Of a stretch of DNA of 64,000 bases, positions 45,780 to 58,272 are shown piece after piece (the first letter of the stretch is position 1; every line of letters begins with the position of its first letter). The notes under the pieces were generated by a model, which was given only the letters and a program-made list of their open reading frames with translations, searched no databases and was not told the origin of the DNA. The DNA is from Oikopleura dioica (lineage: Eukaryota; Chordata; Appendicularia; Copelata; Oikopleuridae): assembly GCA_907165135.1 (NCBI GenBank), contig OU015567.1:3973001-4037000 (forward strand), in the 5' to 3' direction. A program made the position numbers and the translations under genes.

Positions 45780-48700
45780 ATGATAAAGAGATCCATCTTT
45801 GTCGAGTTTTTGACGGCGCTGGCGATAGGGTAAGTCGACCTGGAACTTATGCAATCTGTAGACATTTTTTTACGATAAAGTCGGTCGATTTTCTGACCTG
45901 AGTCGAAGTATTTTTTACGCATTTGATGATTTTTCCATCAAAATTCATCTTTTGTTTAGATATGTTGTCGGTCAAATTCTCTCATTCACGCTTCTCAAAG
46001 ATGCTACTTGTTTAACAAGGCAAGGATTTATTATTTTTTTAAGATTTTATTTATTATATTATGAGAATTTTTTATGTATCTTATTCTCATGCTCTTAATA
46101 AATATATATTTTCTCTAAAAATAAAAATCCTTTGAAACAGTCGTTTTCTTTCCTCCGAGCCCTTAGGCGACGCTTCCCGCCTGCCTGTAATTGGCGAAGA
46201 AGTCAAGAACTCCAGTGCAAGTGGCGCGGGGTCAAATTCCAAATCTGACCATGTGAAGCAAAAAGTTCACAAGCGCCCGAAACGAAGAATTTTCATCGCC
46301 ATTCATTCCACCCCAGAATATCTCAAAACCCGAGGCCAGGCAATTAAAGACAGTTGGTTGCAAGAAATAGACGAAAGAATCGCAACTGTAAGATTTATTT
46401 CTGCCCCCTTGGAGGGCTTCCCGACTTTTACACTGCCAGATGTGAACGATTACGATTACCCGCCCCAGAAGAAGTCTTTCAAGGATCAGGGATAAAATTC
46501 AGAAGGAAAGAAAACCGCTTTCCGGGTCGATTTAATGTTGAGAAAAATAACCCTAACCCTAACCCTAACCTAACCCTAACCTAACCCTAACCCTAACTGC
46601 TGTTTTTAAATCCTCATAAAAACGGCGCTTCTGATTGTAAGACGGCTTTTGTAAACCCGCAATCTTGTTTCTCTCCTGACAAGATTATCGTTCCGGCAGA
46701 TCTCAGATTCCTGTCGAAATTTTTCAAATCTGAGAGGCGCAAATGACAGTCCAATTATCCAAAGTTTCCACTTGCGCAAAGCCTAAAATTGCCAAAATAT
46801 CAAGTTTTCTGCGTACGAAAGGTTAACCCTGTATGAATCATATCTCATCCCTTACCAAGCTCTTGGCGTATTTCGCAAGCATTGCTGATAAATACGATTG
46901 GTTCATCAGAGTCGATGATGATTTGCACATGCAGTTTGATCACTTGATAAAGTTTTTGTCGAAACTGGATCCGGACGAGCCGCACTACATTGGAGGAACT
47001 GGATTCGGAAGAGATGCAGATGATTACATTCCTCATGGCACGGCGTTTTGCATGGGCGGTAGTGGGGTTTTATTTTCCCATGCGCTTATTACGAAGCTAA
47101 GGCCGTATTTGACCACCTGCATTAAGGTAATTGAAAGCTAGGATCGACAAGCCCCACCCGACACCCGATCGAAAACCGACGTTTTTGTCGGGTTTTTGTT
47201 GGATTCAATTTATTTGATTTAACTTCAGTGTTGTGAAAACCCGACGAGAACCCGACAAAGACCCGATAAAAACCCGAAAAATACCCGACAAAAACCCGAA
47301 AAAAATCCTACAAAAACCCGATAAAAAACCCGACAAAAACCCGACAAAAACCCGATCGGAAAAATCAGAGCTCAAGAAAATCCGATGAAAACCCGATCCG
47401 GATTTCGGGGGCATTTGTCGATCCTAGATTGAAAGCTTTAAAAATATTGAATTAAATGGCTTCTTGTTAAAATATGCCCAAAAAAGCCTCTCAAACTTAG
47501 AAAAAAGCTTGCTGAAATACTGTTTTTTACTCAAATTCCTTATCTTTTGCCGGGGACGCACAAAGAAATGCTGATAGCATTCTTGCTCCCATTATGGCTC
47601 GGGGCCAAAATTAGGACTTTCCCAAAATACTTGTTTTGGGTGAAAGGGAATGAAAAGCGCGTCCTGAGAAGCGGGCGCGCCGCTGTTATCTAGACAAGTT
47701 GTCCCACCGCACATTTGTACCTAGCGATGTCCCGATTAAGGGTCGCTGCGGTGGATAATTTTCGGAATAGAATAATATTATATGAGGGAGATAGTGTTTT
47801 CACAACGATTCGATGCGCTCGTCTTTCCAAATTTGAAGAAATTCTGAAATGTCAGTGTATGAAATTGAACCCTTCGAATTTGAATAATTCGAAATTCTGA
47901 CAGCTGTGACATTTATTTGAGACCTAATTACAGCTCTAGAATTTAATGACCGAGCATGAAGACGTCGAAGTCGGCCGCTGCATTTGGACCCACCTGAACA
48001 TCGACTGTACTAAATCCTATGAAACGAATGAGCTCCTCCATCAAAATTGGAAGAGCCATGTGGCGGCGGGAGAAATTGGATACAAAAATGACATTGACGC
48101 GGAACTGGATCTCGACGAAAAAGTGCTTCATAGCTCGATTACGCTTCATGCAATTAAAAATCCAGTCTCGCAGATAAGGGTCAGAATGAGGATTTTGCGA
48201 CACAGGAATGGTTTCGTTATTGAAAAATATGGTCAACAAGAAAACCATAATATCGACTTTAATGATTGTGTACATAATTTTTTTAGATTGGCAACCATTG
48301 AATATAAACCATCAGTCCATATGACTAATCGATTCCAATCTTTATGATATTGAACAAGTGTTGAGCAGCAAACGAAACCAAAAAAGGGCAAAACAATTAT
48401 ACGGACGAACTCAGTCGATACGTGAGCATATGCGAGATCTCGGCTCTATACGTATCAAATCTAACTTCGAAAGAAAAAGTTTAGACGGCTGCATTTGGTC
48501 ATTTATTCACAATCTCGAAACACGATGGACCGTAACTGATTTTACTCTTGGCCCGATTCCGCATTTTCAAGTTCATAAGCCCTGGCTGGGCATGTTGAAC
48601 AATATCCACGAGGAATACAAGCACATGTTACTGAGCCATCAACTCTATCAATGTATCAATTCGTGAGTCCATTTAAAAAGGCTTGATAATAATTTTTTTT

Positions 48701-49992
48701 AGAGACAGAATCGCGTTTCTCCGCTCCCGATCATACAAAAACCAATGGGAACCGCAACTATTCTCTCGAAAATTCTCCGACTCAGTTTTCGTCCACGAGC
48801 AAATGCTCCTCCATGATCTCGTCCGACAAGATCCACGAACAGTCACTTTTATCGTCCCCCTCTTTGGTCGTCTAGACAACTTCAAGCGCTTCGCCGGCGT
48901 CTACGGACAAATTCTCGAAACGGATCAAAATGTTAATCTCATCGTCTCGCTGTCTGGGGAAGAAAGTGAACGGGATGATATAACACACATCCTGAGGGAC
49001 ACAGTCGGTGCGGAAAACATGGTGGACAAGACAATGGTGGTCTTCTGCGACATTCCGTTTCGGAAAGCGAATTGCCTTCAAAACGCAATCAACGAGCTAG
49101 GAATCGGGTCGAGGAAATCGTTGTTGATTCCGAGCCAAGTGCGTCAATCGCATTGTTGTAGGAATCAGGAGCGCATGACTCATTTCAAATTTGAAAATCG
49201 TCGCTGATCTTTTGGTTCTTATTTTTTATAGTATTGGTATGATAATAATGACGCCTGGAAAAATAAGAAAAAGAAATACTTATTTTTTCGATTTCTCGTC
49301 TTTTGAAGCACTTGAAAATTTGCCGGGCTAAATTTTGAGCACCTTTGTTATGGTCTTCAAAATTTTAGAATGATAGAAGGCCTAACCCGATAAAAGGAGA
49401 TGATGATTTGTTCTTCGTCTACGATGTTGATCTAGTCGTCGATGTCGAATTCATCGAGAGGATAAGAAACATCGCCCAGAGTCATGTTTACTTCCCAGTG
49501 ATTACGAGCCAGTATGAAATTGCCAAGGAGAAGGAGCCAAAGATATCTGGAAACGATGGCTTCTGGAGAGAATGGGGCGTCGGACCAGTTGCGATGACAA
49601 AGGAACGGGCTGTATTTTGATCATGAATTTTCCATATTTTGGAATCACGAAAGAGAATATCATCAAATTTCGTTGATCAATCTAAAAGCCTATGGAAACA
49701 GCAACTGTACAACCAAACTGCCGGCTACAATCAAACAATTTCCGGCTGGGGCAACGAAGACACCGAGTTATACGAAAGCGTCATCGAGCGGAGACTCCCA
49801 TTCATCCGCGCTCGTGACGAAGGCATCTTTCATCCCTGGCACGACAAGAACTGCCATGGACTCTCGAAGGAAACAGGGCAGTACCGTGCCTGTGTCAATG
49901 TCAAGAAGGATCATGTCATGGGAATAATGGATCTGGCGAAGAGATATTTGAAAAATGAAAGCACTCTTTCTTTCTTAGAACTTGATGAATAA
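45780..49992 (+). CDS. CHSY: chondroitin synthase (CHSY-type, GT31 + GT7 domains)
   Basis: Golgi type II enzyme that polymerises chondroitin from GlcA and GalNAc. The start MIKRSIFVEFLTALAIGYVV is the anchor. The GT31 half shows RRIFIAIHSTPEYLKTR, YPPQKKSF, the metal motif in WFIRVDDDLHM, and GTAFCMGGSGVLFS, then TEHEDVEVGRC. The GT7-like half shows FIVPLFGRLDNFKRF, FFVYDVDLVV (second DxD), VYFPVITSQY, GFWREWGVG, and SGWGNEDTELYE with FHPWHDKNCH. Both halves are recognised from the CHSY family. Introns: GC-AG at 46020-46140, GA-AG at 46484-46859 (with telomeric repeats), one of about 800 nt from 47129 with a minisatellite, and GC-AG at 49609-49653. The join around 48180-48360 is unresolved. 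All key motifs are intact. Confidence 0.9.
46549..46597 (-). repeat. interstitial telomeric repeat (CCCTAA)n
   Basis: About eight CCCTAA units, some shortened to CCTAA, equal to TTAGGG on the other strand. It lies inside the GA-AG intron of chondroitin synthase. Confidence 0.9.
47220..47400 (+). repeat. minisatellite of about 11-12 bp (AAACCCGACAA)
   Basis: Degenerate tandem units with core ACCCGA(C/T)AAAA lie in the large intron of chondroitin synthase. Complementary units (CGGGTTTTTGTCGG-like) occur just before, near 47175-47200, giving foldback potential. Confidence 0.7.
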
Positions 49993-50677
49993 ATTATTGA
50001 CACGGTGCTAGTTTGAAGCATAGATTTTAGTTTTGGAGGTGGAAAACGATACTAAAGAAGACTGAGCATGGTTTCCTTTGAATGTAAAAAAAAGTCTGCA
50101 GAATTATTTCCAGTCGTTTCCGTTTCATTCCAGCCAAACCAGTCGTCTGGGAAAGAGACTTTCTTGTCGAAAAATGCCTCTCCTTTTCCGCACATTCACC
50201 AGGAGAAAAACAGGGAGAAAAAAGCACTGGATTTTACGGATTTCGAATGTCTATGTCACTTGCTTGCGCAAGCATCCCCCAACTTTCGTTCTCTACTCTT
50301 CCTTTGGACAGAAAAACAAATTCCGGAAAGCTTGAGAAACGTCTCAATGCCAAGACTGCTTCAAAATAGCAAAGCGCAATGCTGTTTATTAAGCCAATTT
50401 TGATTTGATAATGATGAACGAATTAACCATTTTTTCAGTTTTCAGAAGTCAGAAGGTCAGAAACTAGTTGTCATCCTGACTCCCCGTTGTGCGTCTTTTC
50501 TTCTCGGCAAGCGTATCGCTAAGTAGACGTCCCAACGGGCCCCACTTTAGAAATTTATCAGGAAATAATTACTCCCCGCTTTCCAGAGCTTTTATGAGGC
50601 CCAGGAGGACAGATTCCCGCTCAGCTGAGATTTTCGTCTTCTGAATGATCAGTCGCTTATTTTTCAAAGAGAAGAAA
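49993..50677. other. intergenic, no gene seen
   Basis: Overlapping frames in both directions have no conserved motif, and none carries a convincing start with splice partners. Confidence 0.45.
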
Positions 50678-51744
50678 ATGCTCGTTTTTGGCCTCTTTTC
50701 GATTTTTACTTTTGGAGTTACTAAAGGAGAAGTAGAGATTGAAAAATTTCTTAATTTTTCGAGCTCGTCGGAGAGCTCTGAGGATTATTCGGAGGTTTCT
50801 GATGCTTCTAGCGAAAGTTCAAGTGATGAACCAGAGGAAAAAGGTAGGCTTTGAGCTCCAGAGATAGATTTTGGACATGTTTTTTAAGGAATCCGGCCGG
50901 ATAAGACTTCTGATGACGAAACAATAATCGTCAAGTCAGGATATTGCCGAAAATGCGAGCGCTACGGGGGCGTTTGTATTGAAGACAATGTCGATTCATC
51001 TTTTGACAGCGCTTCGGATGATGAAGATCAGGCAAAGAGGATGATCTGTTCGTGCAAGTTCATGGACTGCGACCCGGAGTTTCTCGACGAGGCTGTTTCC
51101 CGACCTGTTTGCGATCAGGAATGGATCATTCAAGAGCTTTTTGTAGGAAAGGACATGAAAAGAATGAAATTTGATCAGAAAATGATCTCATGAAAGAATC
51201 GAGTAAAATACGAGTCATTGTGTCTTTTCAAACTCACTCGTTGTACGAAACAAGAAAATCTCAAGCAAACTCCTTGCAGAGGAAAACCAGCTAGAATCGT
51301 TGTTTACTCAAAGGTACATTTCTTTTTCATTATGTAAAATAGCATTTTTTGAAGACTGATGAAGACTACATTTCTTCCTACTCTGAAAACCCGCTGGATT
51401 TTTACGAAACAGAAGATTACGAAGAAGTGATTCTTCCAAAACCAACATCAACCAAGTCGACAACTACCACTCAAAAATCCTCAACAATCGAAGCTGAAAT
51501 TTTGACAACAAAAGAAGTCGATCCTGGAATTTCGGAAAAAGACAGAACAACGGCTTTGATCATCGGAATCGTCGAAGGACTTGCATTTGTAACACTCGTT
51601 GCTGTTCTTACAGTCAGGTATTATTGGTCCTTTTTTGCTGTTATAATCATAATTTTGAGCTGTTATCTCGCCCAACAAGCGAAAATAAATCGCCATGAGC
51701 CGCTTGATTCTGTCGAAACTGCACCACTTACTCAGGTTCGTTGA
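50678..51744 (+). CDS. type I membrane protein with acidic Ser-rich stalk and Kazal/follistatin-like domain
   Basis: The signal peptide MLVFGLFSIFTFGVTKG is followed by an acidic Ser/Glu stretch (SSESSEDYSEVSDASSESSS). A cysteine-rich region then reads CRKCERYGGVC, MICSCKFMDCD, RPVCDQEW, and after an intron ESLCLFKLTRC and TPCRG, the order of a follistatin/Kazal module. A Thr-rich stalk precedes a membrane segment (ALIIGIVEGLAFVTLVAVL) and a short tail. All joins are GT-AG. The last intron (42 nt after AVLTV) is a multiple of three, so it can be retained, which changes the membrane-proximal sequence without shifting frame. Kazal modules inhibit proteases or bind growth factors; the specificity loop is too divergent to predict a target. 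Starting at 50645 instead would add 11 residues. Confidence 0.7.
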
Positions 51745-52031
51745 CAATTCAGGGCCCTTCTCTTGACAAGAAACAGTTCCTTTACAATCAATTCTAGCCT
51801 GACAAGAAGCTGACAAAAATCTCAACAATTGATTCCTCCATTTGATTCTCTCAAAATGCCTGTACTGAAAAATCCTCGTTAAAACTGACAAATAAAGATT
51901 TTCATGTATTTTCGTGATTTATTATTTTTGATGAAGAAAAACGGCAAGATTACAAATTTTGAATCGAAAAAGAAGTGAAGATTTGATAGCTTTTTAGGCA
52001 GTTAAATAAGAAGAAACATCGACATAATTTT

Positions 52032-52167
52032 TCAATGAAGTGAAAATCCTTCGTCGATTACAGGTGCGGTCCCTGTAGTAGACCCGTCCGCAAAGTGGAT
52101 TTTCTGATGAGGTTTTGGTCGGAACAAGTACTCGTGATATTTTTCCTCGGCTGTCTGTGGCTGTGGT
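52032..52167 (-). CDS. possible terminal exon of an unidentified gene
   Basis: After an acceptor (TTTTAAG) one frame stays open with protein-like composition (PQPQTAEEKYHEYLFRPKPH ... VIDEGFSLH) to a TGA. No matching upstream exon was found. It may be a real 3' exon or chance. Confidence 0.25.
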
Positions 52168-52522
52168 CTTAAAATTCAAAATTACAGTAGCTGTCTAAAT
52201 CAATCGGAAAAGAAAAAATCATGCTTGTAAGAGAGGCTCTGTAACAAAAGCTTTTAAGAGCTTCTGTATCGATTGTGGACAGTCCATTATGCTTAAAATA
52301 ATAAAGAGCTTTTCCTTGCGTAAACTAAGACTGGAGAAATTATATTAATTAATCACGAGCAGGAAAGACGTTTCGCATATCGAAATGTAAGAGAGTCAGA
52401 GTGATCGTTATTTTTCAAGATTTTCGAAGGACTTTTCTGATCGTTTCAGAAAAAAGAGGCGCTGTTCATTTGGATTTATCACCTAACTGTAAAATCAAAA
52501 CTCGCTGTTTTTTTAACAAGGC

Positions 52523-53283
52523 TTAAGGATATAGCCTGTAAAATTCAACTTTCGTAGCGGCTAAACGCGAGGTCGGATCTTTTCATTTCAAGTACAATCC
52601 TACCTAAAAATGGACGGAGAATTCAATTTGAGTACTTTTTTAAAAATTTTTACTTGAATTTTTCTCTCTAGAGCGATTTGAAATCTTACGATCGCGATTC
52701 CTCAAAAATTTTTCACTAAATCGGTCGAGTTTTTTCGATAGATAGGTTCTTTAGACCTTTATCTACAAAATTGACGGTTTAGTTTTCTCTAAGTCCGAAA
52801 GAAACCGATTTTACAGCCATTTCCATGAGGCTAACTCAGCGAGCAGAAGCTATGAAAAGCGCTGCGCTCGGTGCTCGCTCTCTCGCCTCCTCTTTTCCGG
52901 GAGAGCGTGCGTGTTTTTGCGAGCGCTCTGATTGGCTACACGCGATAAAGCGCGCAGGGAAGAAAAGCAAGAGCAAGAAAGAGGAGAATACTAGAATGAA
53001 AATTTGACCGAGTTTGAGAATTTTTTTCCCTCAATTTTCTAGCTTAGCATCATGAAAACAGAGAACACGGTTCAGTTTTAGCAAATTAGTGGAAAAATTT
53101 TGAGAAATCGCGATCGTAAGATTTCAAGTCGCTCTAGAGAGAAAAATTTAGGTGAAAATTTTAAAAAATATACCACAATTGAGTTTTTCGTGCATTTTTA
53201 GGTAGGATTGCTTTTGAAATGAAAAAGATCCGACCTCGCGTTTAGCCGCTACGAAAGTTGAATTTTACAGGCTATATCCTTAA
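52523..53283 (+). mobile_element. TTAA-flanked MITE, family A, copy 2
   Basis: 761 bp, same termini as copy 1 (TTAAGGATATAGCCTG ... complement), opposite orientation. The central 60-codon frame differs from copy 1 at two residues. The long inverted arms are about equally diverged in both copies, so the arms aged before this copy moved. Confidence 0.85.
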
Positions 53284-53399
53284 AAAGGATTTACACTCTT
53301 TCTAGATATATTTCAGAAAAAAAAAGAGCAAAAGAATTATTTGAAAATGATTTGCTGAAGCCACGCCGAATTTTGGCTAAAGAGTGATATTGAGAATTT

Positions 53400-53654
53400 A
53401 TGAAGAAAAATGAAGAGGACTTTAATAAAATTATTGGACTCGTGATAGTCTTCCTTGTTTTATTCTTGGTTGGATTTGTTGCGATCAGGAATGCATTGAA
53501 ATTCAAAAATGAAGACAGTATTGACATTGTATACTGTATTGTTGAACATTTTTTCAACGCAAAAAAGTATAGTTCAATTTATTCTGCCTATCTGCTTGAT
53601 TGGATGTCCAGCTCTTATTTATTACTTAAAATCACGCGAATAAATGAAAAATGA
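53400..53654 (+). CDS. possible small single-pass membrane protein
   Basis: Open frame of 84 residues with one strong hydrophobic segment (IIGLVIVFLVLFLVGFVAI) after a charged head. No family, no splice partner and no clear promoter. It ends just before the 3' end of the convergent zinc-finger gene. Weak candidate. Confidence 0.3.
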   Translation: MKKNEEDFNKIIGLVIVFLVLFLVGFVAIRNALKFKNEDSIDIVYCIVEHFFNAKKYSSIYSAYLLDWMSSSYLLLKITRINEK

Positions 53655-53659
53655 CATGC

Positions 53660-55167
53660 TTACTTGATGACTGTTATTTGAGGTCTGTAGTTTGACGACT
53701 GTGGATCGCCAGATAGTTCGGCAGAGTGCAGGTAGATAGGTTGATGTGATGATTTTGTGATGACGCGAATGATAGCTGAAATTGGATTAACTTTCAAAAG
53801 AAAAATAAAAACCATAAAAGATACAAAAATAATTTTTTATAACTATTTTTTAATAATAATTTAATTGAGATTAACACTTGAAACCCAACAAAGATTCTAG
53901 ATTATTCAATAGATAACGTTAAAAAGGTGGCCTATTTCAAACTCAACTTACGCTTTTGCTCAGGAGCATGGAGAATCTTCTGCCCATTCTGTTTTGTATG
54001 ATATTGACTCTGATGAAGCATCAATTCTTTTTCACTTCTGAAAAGCCCGAGACAGGTGCTGCAAGAAATTAAATCATCAGACGCTCTCGTAAAAACGGCT
54101 GGGTCGACAGGAGCTGGAGGTTCAGCAACACTCTTTTCATGCACATTCTTTTCGTGCTCCTTGACTTGAGCATGGCTTCGAAATTTCTTGTTGCAAAGTT
54201 TGCACTAGAAAAAGTTTTCGGCTAAAAACGAAAGGGGGCTTTACCTGGGGGACATTTCGCTGAGGTCTTTTCACTGGTTTCGGATGTTCGTCGACCTCTT
54301 CTTCAGAGCCAGAATTCTCGTGACTCTGGTTCGTTTCGTTGTCTTCTTTTTTCGGATCATCAGAGCTCGACTTTGAACACTTTTCCATCTTGAAACGTAT
54401 TTTTGGCACGACTTCTGAATCTCGAATTCCCTCCCTGAAACAGACGATTTTCTATTCGATATTCAGAGCGACTTACTCTTGACTATCAGAACTCATGATC
54501 GGATCGATCTCGACATGATGAATAGCGATTCCATGGACGATGCTCTGTCCAAACTCCTGAAATGTCCGGCCGCAAAGTGGACACGTAAAAGGCTTCTCTC
54601 CTTTGTGGGTGTCTTGATGTTTGGCGAGCTCCTTAGTCGTTTGAAAAATTTCGCCGCAGAAGACGCACTCGAAATCGTCCATTGGAATCATTTTCTTTGA
54701 ATCCACTTCTTTCATTTGTTTCCGAGAGCACATCAATGGTGAAATATCCTTAAAAATAAAAAAAATTCCGACCCTAGAAACCGATTTCTACACGAGAACG
54801 ATCTTAAGGATCTCCCGTTGCTATTTATTTGAGACCGCGATCATTCAAGAAAATTGTATTGGCGAAGTCTACCCTCGAATTTTTTGATGTTAGGCAAAAC
54901 AAAAAAGTAGCGGTTCAATAAAAAAATGAATTATGTTTCTACTAAAAATCCGCTCTTTCAAGCAAGAAAAAGTTCAGAAGAACTTACTTTTCCATGAATT
55001 GAGCTTCCATGATTGACGAGATTATTCATCGACTTTCCCGTGACGCCACATTCCGGACAATACAGCGGTCTCTTCTTACAGTGACGATAATAAATATGCC
55101 GCGCCAAATTGGGCTTTGTCGTCAACTTGAAGCTGCAGATTTCGCAGCTGTACAGACTTTTCTCCAT
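53660..55167 (-). CDS. six-finger C2H2 zinc-finger protein
   Basis: The start MEKSLYSCEICSFKLTTKPN opens finger 1. Fingers are CEICSFK...HIYYRH, CPECGVT...HGSSIH, CVFCGEIF...HQDTH, CPLCGRTF...HGIAIH, CKLCNKKF...HEKNVH and CSTCLGLF...HQSQYH. A TGEKP-like linker (HKGEKPFTC) joins fingers 3 and 4. An acidic segment (SENSGSEEEVDEHPKPVKR-like) lies between fingers 4 and 5. A last exon (53775-53660) adds a tail (IIRVITKSSHQPIYLHSAEL) through a phase-1 GT-AG intron at 53776-53951. It is a likely DNA-binding regulator; targets are unknown. Confidence 0.78.
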
Positions 55168-56329
55168 TTCGAAAAATACAAGAATTTATTTTATTTTTTT
55201 CTGGGACTCTCTCTTTTCATTTCTTTTTTTTTTCTCTGTCGCGATCGATCGCTGGTCGAGAAAAAAAAGGGATCCGGCGATCGGCGGCAATCGATTCGCG
55301 CTCTCAAGCTCAAGGGAATTTGAATTTGATGAAGTTGCGGTCGAAATGAATCAACCCGTTATGAGTCAACAATGTAACTACTACGCTGAGCAATTTGAAA
55401 ATTACACACTCCTCAGAATAAAAAAAATAAATGAGCATCCACAATTGAGGATTTTCTTGAGAATCTTGAGAATCATTTTTAAAAAAGCTATAAAATTACT
55501 ATAAATATTTCTTGGCGAATTAGAAGATAAACCCGTTAATGAATGGTAACTCTCGCTTTTTATTTTTTTCTGAAAGAAAAGTTGATAGAGTTGATTCGAT
55601 TGATTATGTTAACCAAGAGTTGTTTCAACAAAAAACATGCCCTCAGCGCCCTTGTCAATTAGCCACAACGTTTTTATGATCGTGTTTAATCATCACAAAC
55701 TTTTCTCTTACGATGCTCCGCTAATCCTTACAAATCATAACTGATATCTCGCCAAATATGCATGAATTTCTCTTCTGTCTGAATCGAACTCCTGCTTGAA
55801 CAACGGTTTTTTTATCTGATGTGGACTGGTTTATTTCCCTAATCAAAGAATAACCGGACAGTTGTATTTAATGCTTGTTTTAACAGTTCACTTGAGGACG
55901 CTCCAGCTGTGATCAGGCAACTGTGACTTTCCCCTCCAATCGCCATTCTGCCAGCGCTAGTCTAGCCTGATGTTTTTCAACGCTCCCGAAAAGCTCATCT
56001 CAAAAACTGACTCGTTTAGCGAAATGAGCCCGGGGCGAATCAGAGGCGCGTTCCTATCTCGGGCACGTCTGTCTCACGAGCCTCAAGTTCCCCTTTAAAA
56101 AGGAACCTTTCTAGCCCTTGACGAGGAAGCTTCGGACGCATCTGATTCGTTAGGCGGCGCTGGCTGAGGAGCTCTTGGCTGGGGTAATTTTGATGGAACG
56201 TGCGTCGGTCCTCGTGAAGAGGTCTAAATGGATCTTGAATTATTCCACAATCAGGGGGGAGCTACTAAAATTGGGTGCGTTCTAGAATAGGGAAAGGCGA
56301 GATAGAAGATAAGACAGAGTTGTGACAGC
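55168..56329. other. intergenic, no gene supported
   Basis: A 52-codon frame at 55347-55504 is open but has no recognisable features. The rest has no plausible exon. Confidence 0.4.
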
Positions 56330-58272
56330 TTAGTTGTCGTTGTTGTTGACCCAGAAGGCGTCTCCTCGGGAAAGACCGTTGTGGATGTCGTTAGCGGTAT
56401 TGGTCCATCGACTGACTTCGTTGACGTCACCAGCGTATGGCATGTTCTGGGCACGGGTGTAGCCAACGCACTTCTCATTGGTACCAGAGTTGCAGGCAAG
56501 GACGATGCTTTGGACCTCTGAAAGAAAAAGGATTAAAATTTGGAGAAGTGATTATCTCCCACTGAGGGGCTAGACTCGCGAATTTTGATGTTAAAACCCA
56601 AGAATTCTCGTAACTTACGGGCAGCTGAGAAGAAAACGTTGGGGAACGGAGATTCGAATCCAGTGGGAGCTGTCTTGTCAACAGTGTGACTGTAGGCATA
56701 CTGAAGCTGAGCCCAGATTTCTTGGATGGTACCGTACTGACGGAGATGGAATTCGTCGTATGTTTTCATCACATTTTTGATGGTCAAGACCTTGCCACAA
56801 GTGATGGCAGAGTTGGAGCAGAACTTCGCGCAGTAATGGTTAGCTGTGCCCGAAGGTCCGTAGACGTTATTGCAGGCATCGGTAATAGTAGCCTCGAGTC
56901 GACCTGAGTGATCGTAAGATCCGTCAGTTCCAGTCACGTGGTTCTCATCGATGATGATGCTGTGGACGTGCTTTGAGCAATCAGCGCTCAAGTCAGAAGA
57001 AGCACCTGCTCGGAGAGCGTGGCAGCTGTCCATAGCGGAAACGTGATGAGGGAAGGTGATGGTGATGGTGTCGACAGCGTACCAGAAGTAGGAGTCGGCC
57101 TTGTTCGCCTCGGTAGTGCGCTTGGCTTCCTGGAAACCGTGGCCGAACTCGTGGAGGGTTCGGACATTGAATCGGAAGTCGGCACCGAGCTGGTTGTGAG
57201 GGAAGGAGGAGATAGCAACACCGGCAGCAGCAGCTCCAGCAGCAGCAAAAGCGGGAGCAGATGAGCCCGCAACGAGTTTCCAACTGTCACTCGTTGTTGT
57301 CAAAGTCCATGTTCCCTTGGAATTGACGTATTGTGCAGAAATGTCGTAGGTGGAGGCGAATGGGTCATGCGTGTAGGCACCTTCGGCTGCGATAGCGGTG
57401 TCAGCGTAGGTCGAGACGAAGTTCAAGTAGCCAAGACCTTCGTAGACGGGATTCGCCATGACGATTCGGAAGCCGTTGACGGCGTTGTTTTCTTTGGCGT
57501 AGATGTGAGCGTTGAAAACGTGGACCCAGTGAACCTTAGCGCCTTTGCTGCTGCTGTCGGTCCAGGCAAGGTTGTGCTGAACGGAGTAGGTCGCAGCTGA
57601 GTAGCTGAAGTCCTTGACTTCCCAGAGGCAGCCAGAGTGACGGAGGGAGTATCTCCAGTCATCGGCCATGAAGCCGTGGTAGGTATTAGCAACCTGTGGA
57701 CCAGTTGGACCTCGATTCGCTGATGCACTGGCAACGTGGTGACCGTAGTGGTACTTGGCGTCGGGGTTGTTGTTCTGGTAGCCCCACTTGTGTGGCTCGA
57801 CAGCGTCGACGGAGTGACCGGCATCGCTGATGTCGATGTGGTTATCATCCTCGATGAATCCATAATGACCGGAAACAGCTGACTGATCGGAACCGTATTC
57901 CTGTTTGGAGGAATCGAATTTCGATCCAGCGGAGAACTCGTTTTCATAACCATACTGGTGGTGGTTGCCTGCATCGCCGATGATGTCTCCTCCGGGTGTG
58001 GCGAACTTGTTGTCGTGGTTCATGTCTCGCATGGAGTTGGAGTTCCAGCAGGACAATGCGTACGCATCAACACCACTTCTGCCATAATAGCCGGCGTCGT
58101 AGCCTTGATTTTGGCTGTAGCCACTGTCGTAGCCGGTGTTGAAGTTGTAGGTAGGAGCGTTGTAGGTGTAGCTGTCGCTCTTCTCTGCAGCTTCGTTGTA
58201 GTCGTAGGTATAGTCAGCTGTGTCACCGGACTGGCCAAGGGCAACGCCCAGCAAGCCTGCACTTATCTTCAT
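56330..58272 (-). CDS. large secreted Tyr/Gly/His-rich protein
   Basis: Two exons: one of about 550 codons (58272-56619) and a short one (56517-56330) joined by a 101-nt GT-AG intron. The signal peptide MKISAGLLGVALGQSG is followed by a low-complexity Tyr/Gly/Asn part (YDSGYSQNQGYDAGYYGRSG), then His-rich repeats around GHYGF and YHYGHH, then a large globular part with spaced cysteines (SGCLWEVKDF, DSCHALRAG, ITDACNNVYG, CAKFCSNSAITCGK). The C-terminus ends CVGYTRAQNMPYAGDVNEVS. Codons strongly favour C-ending forms, unlike most neighbours, which suggests high expression. I recognise no family. A structural protein of an extracellular matrix, such as the larvacean house, is a guess. Confidence 0.75.

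Noticed and set aside
46549..46597. CCCTAA tract considered as a chromosome end
   Set aside because: Coding exons of the same gene lie on both sides, so it is interstitial.
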